From Collinsella sp944321445 (GTDB lineage Bacteria > Actinomycetota > Coriobacteriia > Coriobacteriales > Coriobacteriaceae): a stretch of 64,000 nucleotides of DNA. Positions within the stretch are counted from its first letter, which is position 1, and each line of letters starts with the position of its first letter. The stretch is taken from assembly GCF_030371825.1 (NCBI RefSeq), contig NZ_JAUDDM010000004.1; one strand, given 5' to 3'. The position numbers and the translations under genes are program-made. Under the pieces are notes generated by a model. The model did not search any database and was not told the origin of the DNA. It worked only from the letters and a program-made list of their open reading frames with translations. This document shows positions 33,382-45,386 of the stretch, one piece after another.

Positions 33382-34836
33382 CTAGTGGGAGACGGCCTCG
33401 TCGACGGTGCAAACCATGATTGCGCGCGTGGTACGGGGGATGATTTCGCCCGCACAGGTCACGAGGCTGAGCACGCGGTCGGCGGAGGCGATGCGCTCCT
33501 CTGCGTCGGGCGCGGTCGCCTGCGCCATGGTGTACAGGTCCTTCAGGTAACTCGTGAGCGAAGTGCCCTCTTCGGTGAAGTTGGGCGTGCGCGCGTCGAC
33601 GTAGGTGTCCTCGATGCGCGAGACGAACAGCGGCGTGAGCGTGTAGGTGGTGTCGGGCGTGATGTAGTACACTTTGCCGATCTTGTCGAATTCCGCCTGG
33701 TCGCGCGCCCAATCGATGGTTTGGAACATCGCGCCGTCGTAGGTGTGGTGGCCATAGAGCGTCGTCTGCTGGTCGATCATGCCCGGTGCGGTGTCGTCCA
33801 TGTCCATGAAGATCGCGCCCGACGCGTTGCGTGTGCCGTCGGCCAGCGTGTGCAGATAGGTCGTGTTGTCGTCGGTTTGGACAACGGGGTAGTTGATGGG
33901 CGTGCCGGGAATGTAGATCCAACCGATGACGTCCGGATTGACCGCTTGCAGCGCAGCGAAATCGACGTCGGGAATGCCTTCTCCCTCGTCCGAGGTGACT
34001 GTGTACTGCTCGAGCTCGGTGTAGGTCGACTGCGCCTCCTGGTAGCGAAGCTGGGTCGCGATGAACAGGCCACCTGCCACGAGCAGCAAGATGATGCCCA
34101 AGACGATGAGAATCGTGGAGAGGATCTTGCCCTTGCGGCGAGATTTGTTGTTGGGAGCGGCGCCGTCGTTTGCGGCGGAGGCGGGGGCGCTGCCGGTTGC
34201 GGCGGCGCTCGTCGTACTCGCGAAGGGAATCTGCGGGACGTCGTTGCCCTTTACGCGCGAAACGGGAATCTGCGCCGTCGCCGCAGCAGGCTCGGCAGGA
34301 GCGGCGGCGGGAGCTGCGGGTTCCTGGTCGGGAGAGGGAACGGACGCAAAGCGGGTGCCCGCTGGGGCGGAAGTCGTAGCAGGGGCATCGGCCGCAGGAC
34401 GCGCGAAACGGGTGCCGGCGGGGCGGCCTTCTGGGCTGGGGTTTTCGTTTGAAGCGGAAGTTGGGGCCGGGCGGAATCGGGCGCCCGCAGGACGGGGTGC
34501 CGCGGTATCCAGCGCGGGCGCCGTCGCTGAATCGGCGCGCGCTTCCGGCGCAGGAGCGGAGCTCTCGGTACCCGTGAGAGGCGTCGGGGCAAAGCGCGTT
34601 CCACGTCGACGCACCTCGGCAGCGGGGGTTTGCGGCTGCGAACCTTTCGCCGCGAAGCGCGCGCCCGCAGGACGGGCGACCGACGACGACTCCTCCTCGG
34701 CGCCCGAGTCGGAAGCGGGTTTGGAGAAATGCGAGCCCGCGGGCACCATGCGCATGCGCGGGGTGGGCAGCGGGGTCTGCGTCGACTGCGCACCGTCCGA
34801 AGGCACGGCAGGGTTCACGTTGTCCCGACTGTCCAT
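33382..34836 (-). CDS. Class B sortase with a long repetitive N-terminal region
   Basis: A 484-residue sortase. Residues 1-235 are a disordered, Ala/Pro-rich cytoplasmic region with six copies of a motif like RPAGTRFxxP (near residues 31, 55, 76, 115, 138 and 157). A basic stop KSRRKGK and a transmembrane helix (about 239-260) follow, then an extracellular catalytic domain with YGHHTYDGAMF (catalytic His), SLVTCAGE (Cys; LxTC) and PRTTRAIMV (Arg). Class B is chosen for GHxxxDGxMF and the spacing. Sortases cleave LPxTG-like signals; a candidate substrate is the adhesin at 46255-50976. The ATG at 34836 has GGGAG five bases upstream; the ATG at 34848 is an alternative. Confidence 0.88.
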   Translation of the reverse strand: MDSRDNVNPAVPSDGAQSTQTPLPTPRMRMVPAGSHFSKPASDSGAEEESSSVARPAGARFAAKGSQPQTPAAEVRRRGTRFAPTPLTGTESSAPAPEARADSATAPALDTAAPRPAGARFRPAPTSASNENPSPEGRPAGTRFARPAADAPATTSAPAGTRFASVPSPDQEPAAPAAAPAEPAAATAQIPVSRVKGNDVPQIPFASTTSAAATGSAPASAANDGAAPNNKSRRKGKILSTILIVLGIILLLVAGGLFIATQLRYQEAQSTYTELEQYTVTSDEGEGIPDVDFAALQAVNPDVIGWIYIPGTPINYPVVQTDDNTTYLHTLADGTRNASGAIFMDMDDTAPGMIDQQTTLYGHHTYDGAMFQTIDWARDQAEFDKIGKVYYITPDTTYTLTPLFVSRIEDTYVDARTPNFTEEGTSLTSYLKDLYTMAQATAPDAEERIASADRVLSLVTCAGEIIPRTTRAIMVCTVDEAVSH

Positions 34837-34883
34837 AGGTTCTCCCATCTCTTCCCTTGCGATTCCTCTTCCACTGCATATGG

Positions 34884-34917
34884 AAAACGGGCGGCCTCCG
34901 CATGAAGAGACCGCCCG
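34884..34917 (-). terminator. Intrinsic terminator of purE
   Basis: On the minus strand, 14 bases after the purE stop, a stem CGGGCGGTCTC/GAGGCCGCCCG with an eight-base loop is followed by TTTT. This is a standard rho-independent form. Confidence 0.75.
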
Positions 34918-34931
34918 GAGCGAGACGTGTT

Positions 34932-35405
34932 TTACGCCTCGGCCATCTCGCGCTTGAAGTCCTCGATGACCGTGCGGTACTCGGGCATCGTGGCGCCCAG
35001 GATCTGCGTGGCGTAGATGGCGGCGTTCTTGGCGCCGTTGATGGCAACGCAGGCCACGGGCACGCCGGAGGGCATCTGCACCATGGAGAGCAGTGAATCG
35101 AGGCCGCCGAGGTCGCTCGTCTTCATGGGCACGCCGATGACCGGCAGCGGGGTGAAGGCAGCGACGACGCCGCCCAGGTGCGCGGCCTTGCCGGCGGCGG
35201 CGATGATGACCTTGATGCCGCGGTCGGCCGCGGTGCCCGCCCACTCGTGGACCTTGTCGGGCGTGCGGTGCGCGCTTGCGATCACCAGCTCGTAGGGGAC
35301 GCCGAGGCGCTCGAGCTCTGCCGTGCAGCCCTCCATGGTGGGAAGGTCGGACTTCGAGCCCATGATGATGCCGACGAGCGGGGTCTTTTCTGCGGTATCT
35401 GCCAT
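34932..35405 (-). CDS. purE: N5-carboxyaminoimidazole ribonucleotide mutase
   Basis: A 157-residue PurE. The motifs GIIMGSKSDLPTM, SAHRTPDK, AAAGKAAHLGGVVA and PVIGVPMKTSDLGGLDSLLS are typical. The active-site histidine is in SAHRT. No PurK is next to it. The ATG at 35405 has GGAGG eight bases upstream. A TATACT on the minus strand (about 35475-35480) is a possible -10. Confidence 0.95.
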   Translation of the reverse strand: MADTAEKTPLVGIIMGSKSDLPTMEGCTAELERLGVPYELVIASAHRTPDKVHEWAGTAADRGIKVIIAAAGKAAHLGGVVAAFTPLPVIGVPMKTSDLGGLDSLLSMVQMPSGVPVACVAINGAKNAAIYATQILGATMPEYRTVIEDFKREMAEA

Positions 35406-35584
35406 GCGATGGCCTCCAATGTCGAGAGCGGCGGCGGGTCGCGCGAGCGCCCGTCCCTTGACTGCAAACACTTTCAGTATAGCCGGGCGCGCGGACAGGA
35501 CGCGGGACCGGGGCGGCGCTGCATATTCTGCAAACAAGGAGCCGCCCCGCCGCGAACACGCAGCGAGGCGGCAAACAGCGACCA

Positions 35585-35617
35585 CGACGCACTTCTCCCC
35601 TGGGGAGAAGTGCGTCG
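35585..35617. repeat. 33-bp dyad of the CGACGCACTTCTCCCC family (copy 1)
   Basis: A perfect stem of 16 bp, CGACGCACTTCTCCCC with its complement, around a single T. Copies lie at 40985-41017 and 56936-56970, and a half-site at about 40684-40694. It lies between carB and purE. Confidence 0.95.
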
Positions 35618-35640
35618 CAGGCCCGTCCCCAGAGACGCCA

Positions 35641-35762
35641 ACCCGGATGTACGGCCGGCTGAGGTGCCCGAGATTGCCGTGAAAGCCGAGGGCGCACGCC
35701 TTGCGCGCGGCGCCCGAAGGCTTGAACGGCAAGATCGGGTGCCTCAGTTCGGCCGGTCGGGT
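35641..35762. repeat. 122-base composite dyad downstream of carB
   Basis: Nested pairs: ACCCG with CGGGT (outermost), CGGCCG with CGGCCG, CTGAGG with CCTCAG, GCCCGA with TCGGGT, TTGCCGT with ACGGCAA, then AAGCC with GGCTT and an inner GGCGC pair. It starts nine bases after the carB stop on the minus strand and could act as a large terminator or 3'-end stabiliser. Confidence 0.75.
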
Positions 35763-35770
35763 TGAGGGGG

Positions 35771-39061
<3,291 letters not shown>

Positions 39062-39110
39062 GGGAACCTCTTCTGCTCTGTCTCCGTGGTCGTTTCTTCC
39101 GAACTATTCG

Positions 39111-40529
39111 CTATTCGCTGGCGAAGGTCCAGCCGGCTAGGCGGTCCTTGGCGATGTCGATGTTCAGGTAGTCGGGCTCGCCGTCCATGAGGCGGGCGAA
39201 CGCGGTGAACAGGTAGTGCGCATCGGTGGGGCCGGGTGCGGCCTCAGGATGGTACTGCACGGAGAAGGCGGGACGGTCGAGCAGCTGGATGCCCTCGGCC
39301 GTACCGTCGTTGAGGTTCACGTGGGTGAGACGGATGCGGCCGAAGCGCGCGTTGTCGACCACGGGAGCGATGCCGCGCTCGGCCCAGAAGCGCAGGTCGC
39401 CGTCGGCGGGGTGCTCGGAGATGCCGCCGGAGAGCTCGGGGATGAGCGCGCCCAGGCTGGGGAACACGAGGCCGAAGCCGTGGTTTTGTGCGGTGATTTC
39501 CACGCGGCGGGAGAGCAGGTTCATGACCGGCTGGTTGCCGCCGCGGTGGCCGAACTTGAGCTTTTCCATCTGAGCGCCGCAGGCCAAGCTGATCATCTGG
39601 TGGCCCAGGCAGATGCCGAACAGCGGCACCTGGCCGATGAGCTTCTCGACCTGGGAATAGGTCTCCTCCACGGCGTCCGGGTCGCCCGGGCCGTTGGAGA
39701 GGAACACGCCGTCGGGGTTCTGGGCAAGCACGTCGGCGGCCGGGGTGTCCCACGGCACGACGGTGAGCTCGCAGCCCACGCGCACGAGGCCCTCGAGGAT
39801 GCCGCGCTTGATGCCGCAGTCGTAGGCGACCACGCGGTACTTGGGCTGCGCGGGCGCAGCGGCGGAGGCGAACGCGTGCTCGGCAGGCAGGTCTGCCGCG
39901 GCGTAGGAGTGCGGCTCGGCGCAGCTCACGGTGCGCACGAGGTTCTCGCCCACCAGCGAGGGAGCGGCGGCGAGCTTGTCGGCAAGCTCGGGCAGGCTGA
40001 AGACCTCGGTGGAGATGATGCCCTTCTGGGCGCCGTTGTCGCGCAGGTGGCGCACGAGCGCGCGCGTGTCGACGTTCTCGATGGCCACGACGCCGTTATC
40101 CTTCAGGTACTGTGGCAGGCTCACCGTGCTGCGCCAGTTGGACGGCACCGCGCACATGTCGTGGACGACCATGCCGCGCAGCGCAGGCGTGTTGGCGCCA
40201 CGGTCGGACCCGCCCGGGTAGGCGCTCTGAACGTCGGCGGGGTCTATGCCGTAGTTGCCGATCTGCGGGTAGGTCATGGTCACGATCTGCCCTGCGTACG
40301 AGGGGTCCGTGAGGACCTCGAAATAGCCCTCGAGCGAGGTGTTGAAGCACACCTCCCCCGTCGCCGTGCCGGGCGCACCGCAGGAACGCCCATAAAAAAC
40401 GGTCCCGTCCTCCAACATGAGGATCGCGGGACCGTTGTAACCCTTGCTTGTCTGTGCGATGACGCGCTGAGCCAGCTCGCTCGGCGCTGCCTTTTGGACT
40501 TCGATGCCCATGGCGGTGGTGTGCTCCAT
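39111..40529 (-). CDS. carA: Carbamoyl-phosphate synthase small subunit
   Basis: A 472-residue glutaminase subunit. N-terminal CarA domain (LEDGTVFYGRSCGAPG, EVCFNTSLEGYFEVLTDPSY) and a class I glutamine amidotransferase domain with the nucleophile in FGICLGHQM and the HPE of QYHPEAAPGP. Ordinary CarA is about 360-390 residues; the extra length is an N-terminal extension (about 30), an alanine-rich insertion before the amidotransferase domain and an insertion with HPADGDLRFWAERGIAPVV. AAGGAG precedes the ATG at 40529. Confidence 0.95.
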   Translation of the reverse strand: MEHTTAMGIEVQKAAPSELAQRVIAQTSKGYNGPAILMLEDGTVFYGRSCGAPGTATGEVCFNTSLEGYFEVLTDPSYAGQIVTMTYPQIGNYGIDPADVQSAYPGGSDRGANTPALRGMVVHDMCAVPSNWRSTVSLPQYLKDNGVVAIENVDTRALVRHLRDNGAQKGIISTEVFSLPELADKLAAAPSLVGENLVRTVSCAEPHSYAAADLPAEHAFASAAAPAQPKYRVVAYDCGIKRGILEGLVRVGCELTVVPWDTPAADVLAQNPDGVFLSNGPGDPDAVEETYSQVEKLIGQVPLFGICLGHQMISLACGAQMEKLKFGHRGGNQPVMNLLSRRVEITAQNHGFGLVFPSLGALIPELSGGISEHPADGDLRFWAERGIAPVVDNARFGRIRLTHVNLNDGTAEGIQLLDRPAFSVQYHPEAAPGPTDAHYLFTAFARLMDGEPDYLNIDIAKDRLAGWTFASE

Positions 40530-40625
40530 CTGCTCTCCTTCTCGGTCTCTCGGTACCGGTTTAAAGGTCGAATGGCCTAGGGGTATTGTAGGCGGTTTGC
40601 CCGGCGGGCGCGGCATTGTTTGCCG

Positions 40626-40664
40626 TTTATTCACGATTGTCACGGTTGGCGCACGATTTATTCA
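40626..40664. promoter_or_regulatory. Two ARG-box-like half sites upstream of carA
   Basis: TTTATTCA (TGAATAAA on the carA strand) occurs at 40626-40633 and 40657-40664, exactly 31 bases apart, about three helical turns. ArgR half sites in other bacteria contain TGAATA. The palindromic partner halves are not evident, so this is suggestive only. Confidence 0.35.
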
Positions 40665-40683
40665 GCATTTGTCCAGATGGGAT

Positions 40684-41017
40684 GAAGTGCGTCGCCACGG
40701 GGCGGCTTCGAGCCCAAAATCGGATGTATAGCCCTTTGGAGGAAGTTCGGGACGAAATTTAGGTCTCCTCCGCCCGTACGGGCGACACCCCTTGGAAACG
40801 TCGCAGGAAACAACTGGGGTTTTGCTAGCGGGTATCCGCCATATGGACGAAGGACACCGAAATTTCGTCCCGAACATCCGTTGTTACAGCTGCTCCGACC
40901 ACCGGCGCCTGATCTTTATACATTTTTCGAACGATATCCTGCGGAGACGAGCCGGCTGTATACATCCGCGAAACGCGCTTCTCCCGACGCACTTCTCCTC
41001 CGGGGAGAAGTGCGTCG
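40684..41017. repeat. Large nested inverted-repeat complex between carA and pdxY (element E)
   Basis: Nested pairs across the divergent gap: GAAGTGCGTCG (40684-40694) with CGACGCACTTC (40985-40995); CGGATGTATA (40721-40730) with TATACATCCG (40961-40970); and a 24-base pair at 40741-40764 and 40856-40879 (GTTCGGGACGAAATTT core, two mismatches). The right end, 40985-41017, is also a complete copy of the CGACGCACTTCTCC dyad, with one G-T pair. No ORF is credible here. Confidence 0.8.
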
Positions 41018-41120
41018 AGCGTGTTGCGATTGAGATTTCTGGGCGCCGCGGCCGCCCAAACGTACTAAGGTGTCTTCGTACGCTGGTCCATAAGTCCGCG
41101 GAAAAGAAAGAGGAACCACT

Positions 41121-42014
41121 ATGTCCAACGCAATCACCAGCCCTGACCAACCCGTCTACCAGCGCGAAGGCGGGTACATCCCGCGCGTTGCCGCCGTGCA
41201 CGACCTGTGCGGATACGGCAAGTGCTCGCTCGCCGTCGCCATCCCCGTGCTGTCTGCCGCCGGCTGCGACGTGTGCCCCGTGCCCACGTCGCTGTTCAGC
41301 TCGCACACGGCCTTCCCGGGCTGGTACATGCATGACACCACCGATATGCTGCCCGATTACCTGGCGGCCTGGAGCAAGATCGGCGTCGATATCGACGCCG
41401 TGTACTCCGGCTTTTTGGGATCGCCCGAGCAAGTCGACCGCATTCGCGACCTGTACGCTATGTATCCCGATGCACTGCGCATCGTCGACCCCGTCATGGC
41501 CGACCACGGCAAGGTCTACCCCACCTACACCCCCGAGCTGTGCTCCGCGATGGCCGAGCTCGCCGAAGGCGCCGACGTGCTGACGCCGAACCTCACCGAG
41601 GCCGCCATCATTCTGGGCGAACCCATCGGCGACGCGTGGGCGGGCGAGAACATCTCCGACGACGAGGCACACCGCCTGACCGACGCTCTGCTTGCAAAGG
41701 GCACGCACAACGTGGTGCTGAAAGGCATCCAGCGCGGCGACGGGCAGATTCGCAACTTCGTGGGAACCGCCGGCGGCGCGTTCTTCGAGGTGAGCAACGA
41801 GCTTTTGCCCTACATGCTGCACGGCACGGGCGACCTGTACGCATCCTGCCTGCTCGCGGGCATCATGGCCGGCCGCACCCTGCGCGAGTCCGTCACCTTC
41901 GCGGGCGACTTCGTGCACGACGCGATGCTGGTCTCGGCCCAGCAGCCGCAGTTCCAGGAGCGCGGCGTTTCTTTCGAGACCAATTTGGGCCGCGTTGCCG
42001 ACCTGCTGAAATAG
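41121..42014 (+). CDS. pdxY: Pyridoxamine/pyridoxal kinase
   Basis: A 297-residue ribokinase-fold PdxY/PdxK-type kinase (vitamin B6 salvage). The VDPVMADHGK motif and the catalytic GTGDLYAS (anion hole and aspartate; D is usual before the base) are present, as is VLTPNLTEAAIILG. GAGGAA precedes the ATG. It is followed by an intrinsic terminator and then element F. Confidence 0.88.
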   Translation: MSNAITSPDQPVYQREGGYIPRVAAVHDLCGYGKCSLAVAIPVLSAAGCDVCPVPTSLFSSHTAFPGWYMHDTTDMLPDYLAAWSKIGVDIDAVYSGFLGSPEQVDRIRDLYAMYPDALRIVDPVMADHGKVYPTYTPELCSAMAELAEGADVLTPNLTEAAIILGEPIGDAWAGENISDDEAHRLTDALLAKGTHNVVLKGIQRGDGQIRNFVGTAGGAFFEVSNELLPYMLHGTGDLYASCLLAGIMAGRTLRESVTFAGDFVHDAMLVSAQQPQFQERGVSFETNLGRVADLLK

Positions 42015-42036
42015 CAAATCGTCTCATTGATCTAGA

Positions 42037-42079
42037 CGGCGCGTTCGGACTGGCAAAGCCCTTCGAACGCGCCGTTTTC
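42037..42079 (+). terminator. Intrinsic terminator of pdxY
   Basis: A 12-bp stem ACGGCGCGTTCG/CGAACGCGCCGT (42037-42076) ends in TTTT on the plus strand, 22 bases after the pdxY stop. Confidence 0.85.
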
Positions 42080-42109
42080 CTTCGTCCCGGGCATACCGAT
42101 CCGAAACTT

Positions 42110-42311
42110 GGATAAAAATGTCGATTATGCATCGCAACACCGCCTTGGAAGGGTGATGCGCCGCTGAAAACACCGTCCAGAGGCACCGTCCGCGGCGATG
42201 TTGCACCTTTCAGGGCGGCAACATGCACCTCGGGGCCTGATTGACATCACCAGACGGCGTTGATGAGCCATCGCCCGCGCCGCAAGCAATGCATAATCGA
42301 CATTTTTATCC
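42110..42311. repeat. Long inverted repeat (element F) between convergent genes
   Basis: Arms of 26 bases (42110-42135 and 42286-42311) contain GATAAAAATGTCGATTATGC and differ at one base. The 150-base interior has an inner hairpin ATGTTGC/GCAACAT and a pair GGTGATG/CATCACC. It is between pdxY and the minus-strand one-TM protein gene. Confidence 0.93.
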
Positions 42312-42382
42312 ACTTCGCGCAGAAAAGCCGTGCGAGCCAGCGGCGCACCGAGCGATAATCCGCCAAAGTGCGTGCGAACGCT

Positions 42383-43372
42383 CTACTGGGTATCGTCGGA
42401 GGACTTGGGGTCTTCGGGGAGGACGTCTTCGACGGTGCGGTCGGGTTCGCCGCCGGTAAAGACCTCGCTGCCGTGAAGCGCACTCTCGAGCTGCTGCTCG
42501 CCGCGCTCGTCGTCGATATCGTCCTGCGTGAGCTCGGGCGAATCGGCGAGCGACGAGACGGAGTTCACCTGCTCCTGGATGCGGTCCGCGATCTCTTCGT
42601 CCATGCCGATGATGCGCAGCTCCCAGTCGATGTTGCTGGTGTCGCTTGCGCCCTTGGTCCAGATGAAGGTGAGCATCGCGTGGAGCGTGCCCTGACCCTT
42701 GATGAAGCCGAAGAAGCGGTCGTGCACGAACTGGCCGTTGTCGTCCAGGCGCACGTACACGTTGTAGACCACGCGGTCGACCTTGTCGTTGAGCAGGGCA
42801 TTCGTGGCGAGCGCGGCGGCCTGGATCTGAGAGTCGGACAACAGCTCGAGCTCGTTTTTGGCCGTCGTATCCACCACGGACACCTCGACGATGCCCGTGC
42901 GCTCGCTCGCCTCTTCCACGGTGAACTCGCTGGGGAACTGCGTGAAGCCGTTGCCCCATTCCACGCCGCTTTCCATGGCGTGCTCGACGGTCTCCGGCGT
43001 GGTGCGCTCGGAGAGGTTCGCGGTGTTCAGGCGGCGGCTCACGCCGTAGACCACCTGCATGCCCAGCACGAACACGAGCACGCCCACGATGCAGAGCAAC
43101 GCCGTGCGCGTGATAGCCTCGCCCGCCTTGGAGCCCGAAGGGTCATCGGTGGACAGAGGGTCGACCTTGGCCTGCTGGGCGCGCCGGCGGCGGCGATGGG
43201 CAGATTCCAGCTCGTTGACGGCGGCAGCACCGCCCTCCTCGCGCACGCGGTCGCGCGCGGCGCGGCGCTTCGATGCGTCGCGAGCGCGCATGGGATCGAC
43301 GACGCCGGAGTCATCCAGCTCGGAAAAGAGCTCTGTCGCCTCGTCGGCTGTAAGTGGAGACCTCTTTGCCAT
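42383..43372 (-). CDS. Hypothetical protein with one transmembrane helix
   Basis: A 329-residue protein that I do not recognise. A charged cytoplasmic N-terminus (1-85, with RRRRRAQQ) precedes one helix (about 93-112, ALLCIVGVLVFVLGMQVVYG). An outside domain of about 170 residues (NELELLSDSQIQAAALATNA ... IIGMDEEIADRIQEQVNSV) and an acidic disordered tail follow. The ATG at 43372 has GAGGGAAG upstream. It is followed, 200 bases on, by the ABC exporter gene on the same strand, with palindrome R3 between. Confidence 0.75.
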   Translation of the reverse strand: MAKRSPLTADEATELFSELDDSGVVDPMRARDASKRRAARDRVREEGGAAAVNELESAHRRRRRAQQAKVDPLSTDDPSGSKAGEAITRTALLCIVGVLVFVLGMQVVYGVSRRLNTANLSERTTPETVEHAMESGVEWGNGFTQFPSEFTVEEASERTGIVEVSVVDTTAKNELELLSDSQIQAAALATNALLNDKVDRVVYNVYVRLDDNGQFVHDRFFGFIKGQGTLHAMLTFIWTKGASDTSNIDWELRIIGMDEEIADRIQEQVNSVSSLADSPELTQDDIDDERGEQQLESALHGSEVFTGGEPDRTVEDVLPEDPKSSDDTQ

Positions 43373-43498
43373 CGCTTCCCTCGTGTGTGCGAGCGGGGCG
43401 TGCCCCGCGAAATCGTGCGAATCTCTCCTATGGTACCGCGGCAGCCGCGCTCCCACACAGCCGCCACAGAAGCGTAAGGAAAATCGGGCGGGGGCGGG

Positions 43499-43564
43499 TC
43501 GGGAAAATAGGGACAGGCACTTTTTCCCACCGGTGGGAAAAAGTGCCTGTCCCTATTTTCCCGA
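43499..43564. repeat. 66-bp perfect palindrome (family R, variant copy 3)
   Basis: Same length, centre and GGGACAGGCACTT core as R1, R2 and R4. It differs at several positions (AAAATAGG instead of AAAAAGGG; TTTTT instead of TTATT), each matched by the complementary change in the other arm, so symmetry is still perfect. Confidence 0.97.
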
Positions 43565-43571
43565 TTGGGGG

Positions 43572-45362
43572 CTATGCCTCGTGGGCGCGCACGCCCTCGA
43601 ACTGCATACGGTAGTAGCGGGCATAGGTGCCGCCGCGCGCGAGCAGCTCCTCGTGCGTGCCGCGCTCGACGACGCGGCCGCGCTCGACCGTGACGATCTC
43701 GTCGGCGTTTTTGATGGTGGAGAGACGGTGCGCGATGATAATCGTCGTGCGGTCGCGCGCCAGGTCCTCGAGCGCCTGCTGCACGGCCTCTTCGCTCTCG
43801 TTGTCGAGCGCGCTCGTCGCCTCGTCCAAAATGAGGATCGCGGGGTTCTTGAGGAAGACGCGCGCGATGGCAACGCGCTGCTTCTGGCCGCCAGACAGGC
43901 GGCCGCCGCGCTCGCCCACCACGGTGTCGTAACCCTCGGGCAGCGAGCAGATGAAGTCGTGGATGTTCGCGCGGCGCGCGGCCTCTTCAACCTCGGCGTC
44001 CGTCGCGTCCGGGCGGCCATAGGCGATGTTCTCGCGGATGGTGCCGTCGAACAGGTACACGTCCTGCTGCACGAGGCCGATGGCGCGGCGCAGGCTCTCC
44101 TGCGTGACCGCGCGCACGTCCTGGCCGTCGATGACGATGGAGCCGGCGTCCACATCGTAGAAGCGCGGCAGCAGCGAGCACGTGGTCGACTTGCCGCCGC
44201 CGGACGGGCCCACGAGCGCGATGGTCTCGCCGGGTCGAATGGCCAGGTTGAGATGGTCGATGACCGGACGGCCCTCGGCGCGGCCGCCCAGTTCCACATC
44301 CTTATACGAGAAGCAGACGTCGCGGTACTCGATGGCGCCCTCGCTCACCTGCAAGGGCTTCGCGTCCGGCGCGTCCTCGATGTCGGGCAGGGTGGCGAGC
44401 ACCTCGTCCATGCGCTTGAAGCCGGCGATGGCCTTCTGGAAGGTCTCGGTGGAGTTCACGAGCGTGTCGATGGGGCTGGCGAACAGGCTGATGTAGAGCG
44501 CAAAGGTCGCGAGGTCGGCCGCCGTCATGTTGCCCGCCGCGATGAGATAGCCGCCGAGCACGACGATCGTTGTGTACAGCGCGCCGGTCATGAGCGCGCT
44601 TGTTGCCTGATAGGAACCCATGGCATGGTACTGGCTGACCTTGGAGTCGAGGTAGGCGGCGTTGGAGCGGCGGAACTTGGCGCGCTCGGTCTCCTCGTTG
44701 GCGAACGACTTGACCACGCGGATGCCCGCAAGCGAATCCTGGAGCTGCGAGTTCACGCCCGAAATCTTCTTGCGGTTGTCGGCGAACACCGCGCGCATGG
44801 TGAGGTTCTGGCGCACCATGATGGCGACGAAGATCGCAGTGATGACGGCCATGACGCCCGCGAGCACCGGCGCGATGGTAAAGAGGATGACGAAGGCGCC
44901 GATGATCTCGATGCCACAGATGATGATCCACTCCGGCAGGTGATGCGCGCCTTCGCAGATGTCGAACAGGTCGTTCACCACGCGGCTCATCATGTCGCCG
45001 GAGTTCACGCGGTCGAAGTACGAGAAGCAGAAGCGCTCGTACTGGTCGAACAGGTCCTCGCGCATCTTGGACTCCATGCGCGCGCCCATGATGTGGCCCT
45101 GGGCAGACACGAAGTACTTGCAGGCCGTGCGGACCAGGTACATGGCCACGAGGCCCAGCGCGATGAAGGCAAGCGAGCCCATGATGGCCTGCGGGCCCTC
45201 CGTGAACAGGCCACCCGTGAGATTGCGCAGGATGATGGGGAAGGCGAGGTCGATGCCCGCGAGCACGAGCGCGCAGACGGTGTCGGCGATGAACAGGTGC
45301 TTTTGCGGGCCGTAATACGCCACGAATCGACGGAACATGCTGGGGTGCTTTTGTGTACTCAC
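43572..45362 (-). CDS. ABC transporter, fused permease and ATP-binding exporter
   Basis: A 596-residue half-transporter: six transmembrane helices (about 20-310) and a C-terminal ATPase with GPSGGGKSTT (Walker A), LSGGQKQRVAIAR (signature) and ILILDEATSALD (Walker B). It resembles MsbA/LmrA-type multidrug or lipid exporters; it would act as a homodimer. The substrate is unknown. I start at the GTG 45362 because AAGGAAAA precedes it; the first in-frame ATG there (45338) lacks a site. Confidence 0.9.
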   Translation of the reverse strand: MSTQKHPSMFRRFVAYYGPQKHLFIADTVCALVLAGIDLAFPIILRNLTGGLFTEGPQAIMGSLAFIALGLVAMYLVRTACKYFVSAQGHIMGARMESKMREDLFDQYERFCFSYFDRVNSGDMMSRVVNDLFDICEGAHHLPEWIIICGIEIIGAFVILFTIAPVLAGVMAVITAIFVAIMVRQNLTMRAVFADNRKKISGVNSQLQDSLAGIRVVKSFANEETERAKFRRSNAAYLDSKVSQYHAMGSYQATSALMTGALYTTIVVLGGYLIAAGNMTAADLATFALYISLFASPIDTLVNSTETFQKAIAGFKRMDEVLATLPDIEDAPDAKPLQVSEGAIEYRDVCFSYKDVELGGRAEGRPVIDHLNLAIRPGETIALVGPSGGGKSTTCSLLPRFYDVDAGSIVIDGQDVRAVTQESLRRAIGLVQQDVYLFDGTIRENIAYGRPDATDAEVEEAARRANIHDFICSLPEGYDTVVGERGGRLSGGQKQRVAIARVFLKNPAILILDEATSALDNESEEAVQQALEDLARDRTTIIIAHRLSTIKNADEIVTVERGRVVERGTHEELLARGGTYARYYRMQFEGVRAHEA

Positions 45363-45386
45363 GATTGCTTTTCCTTGTATCAGCAA

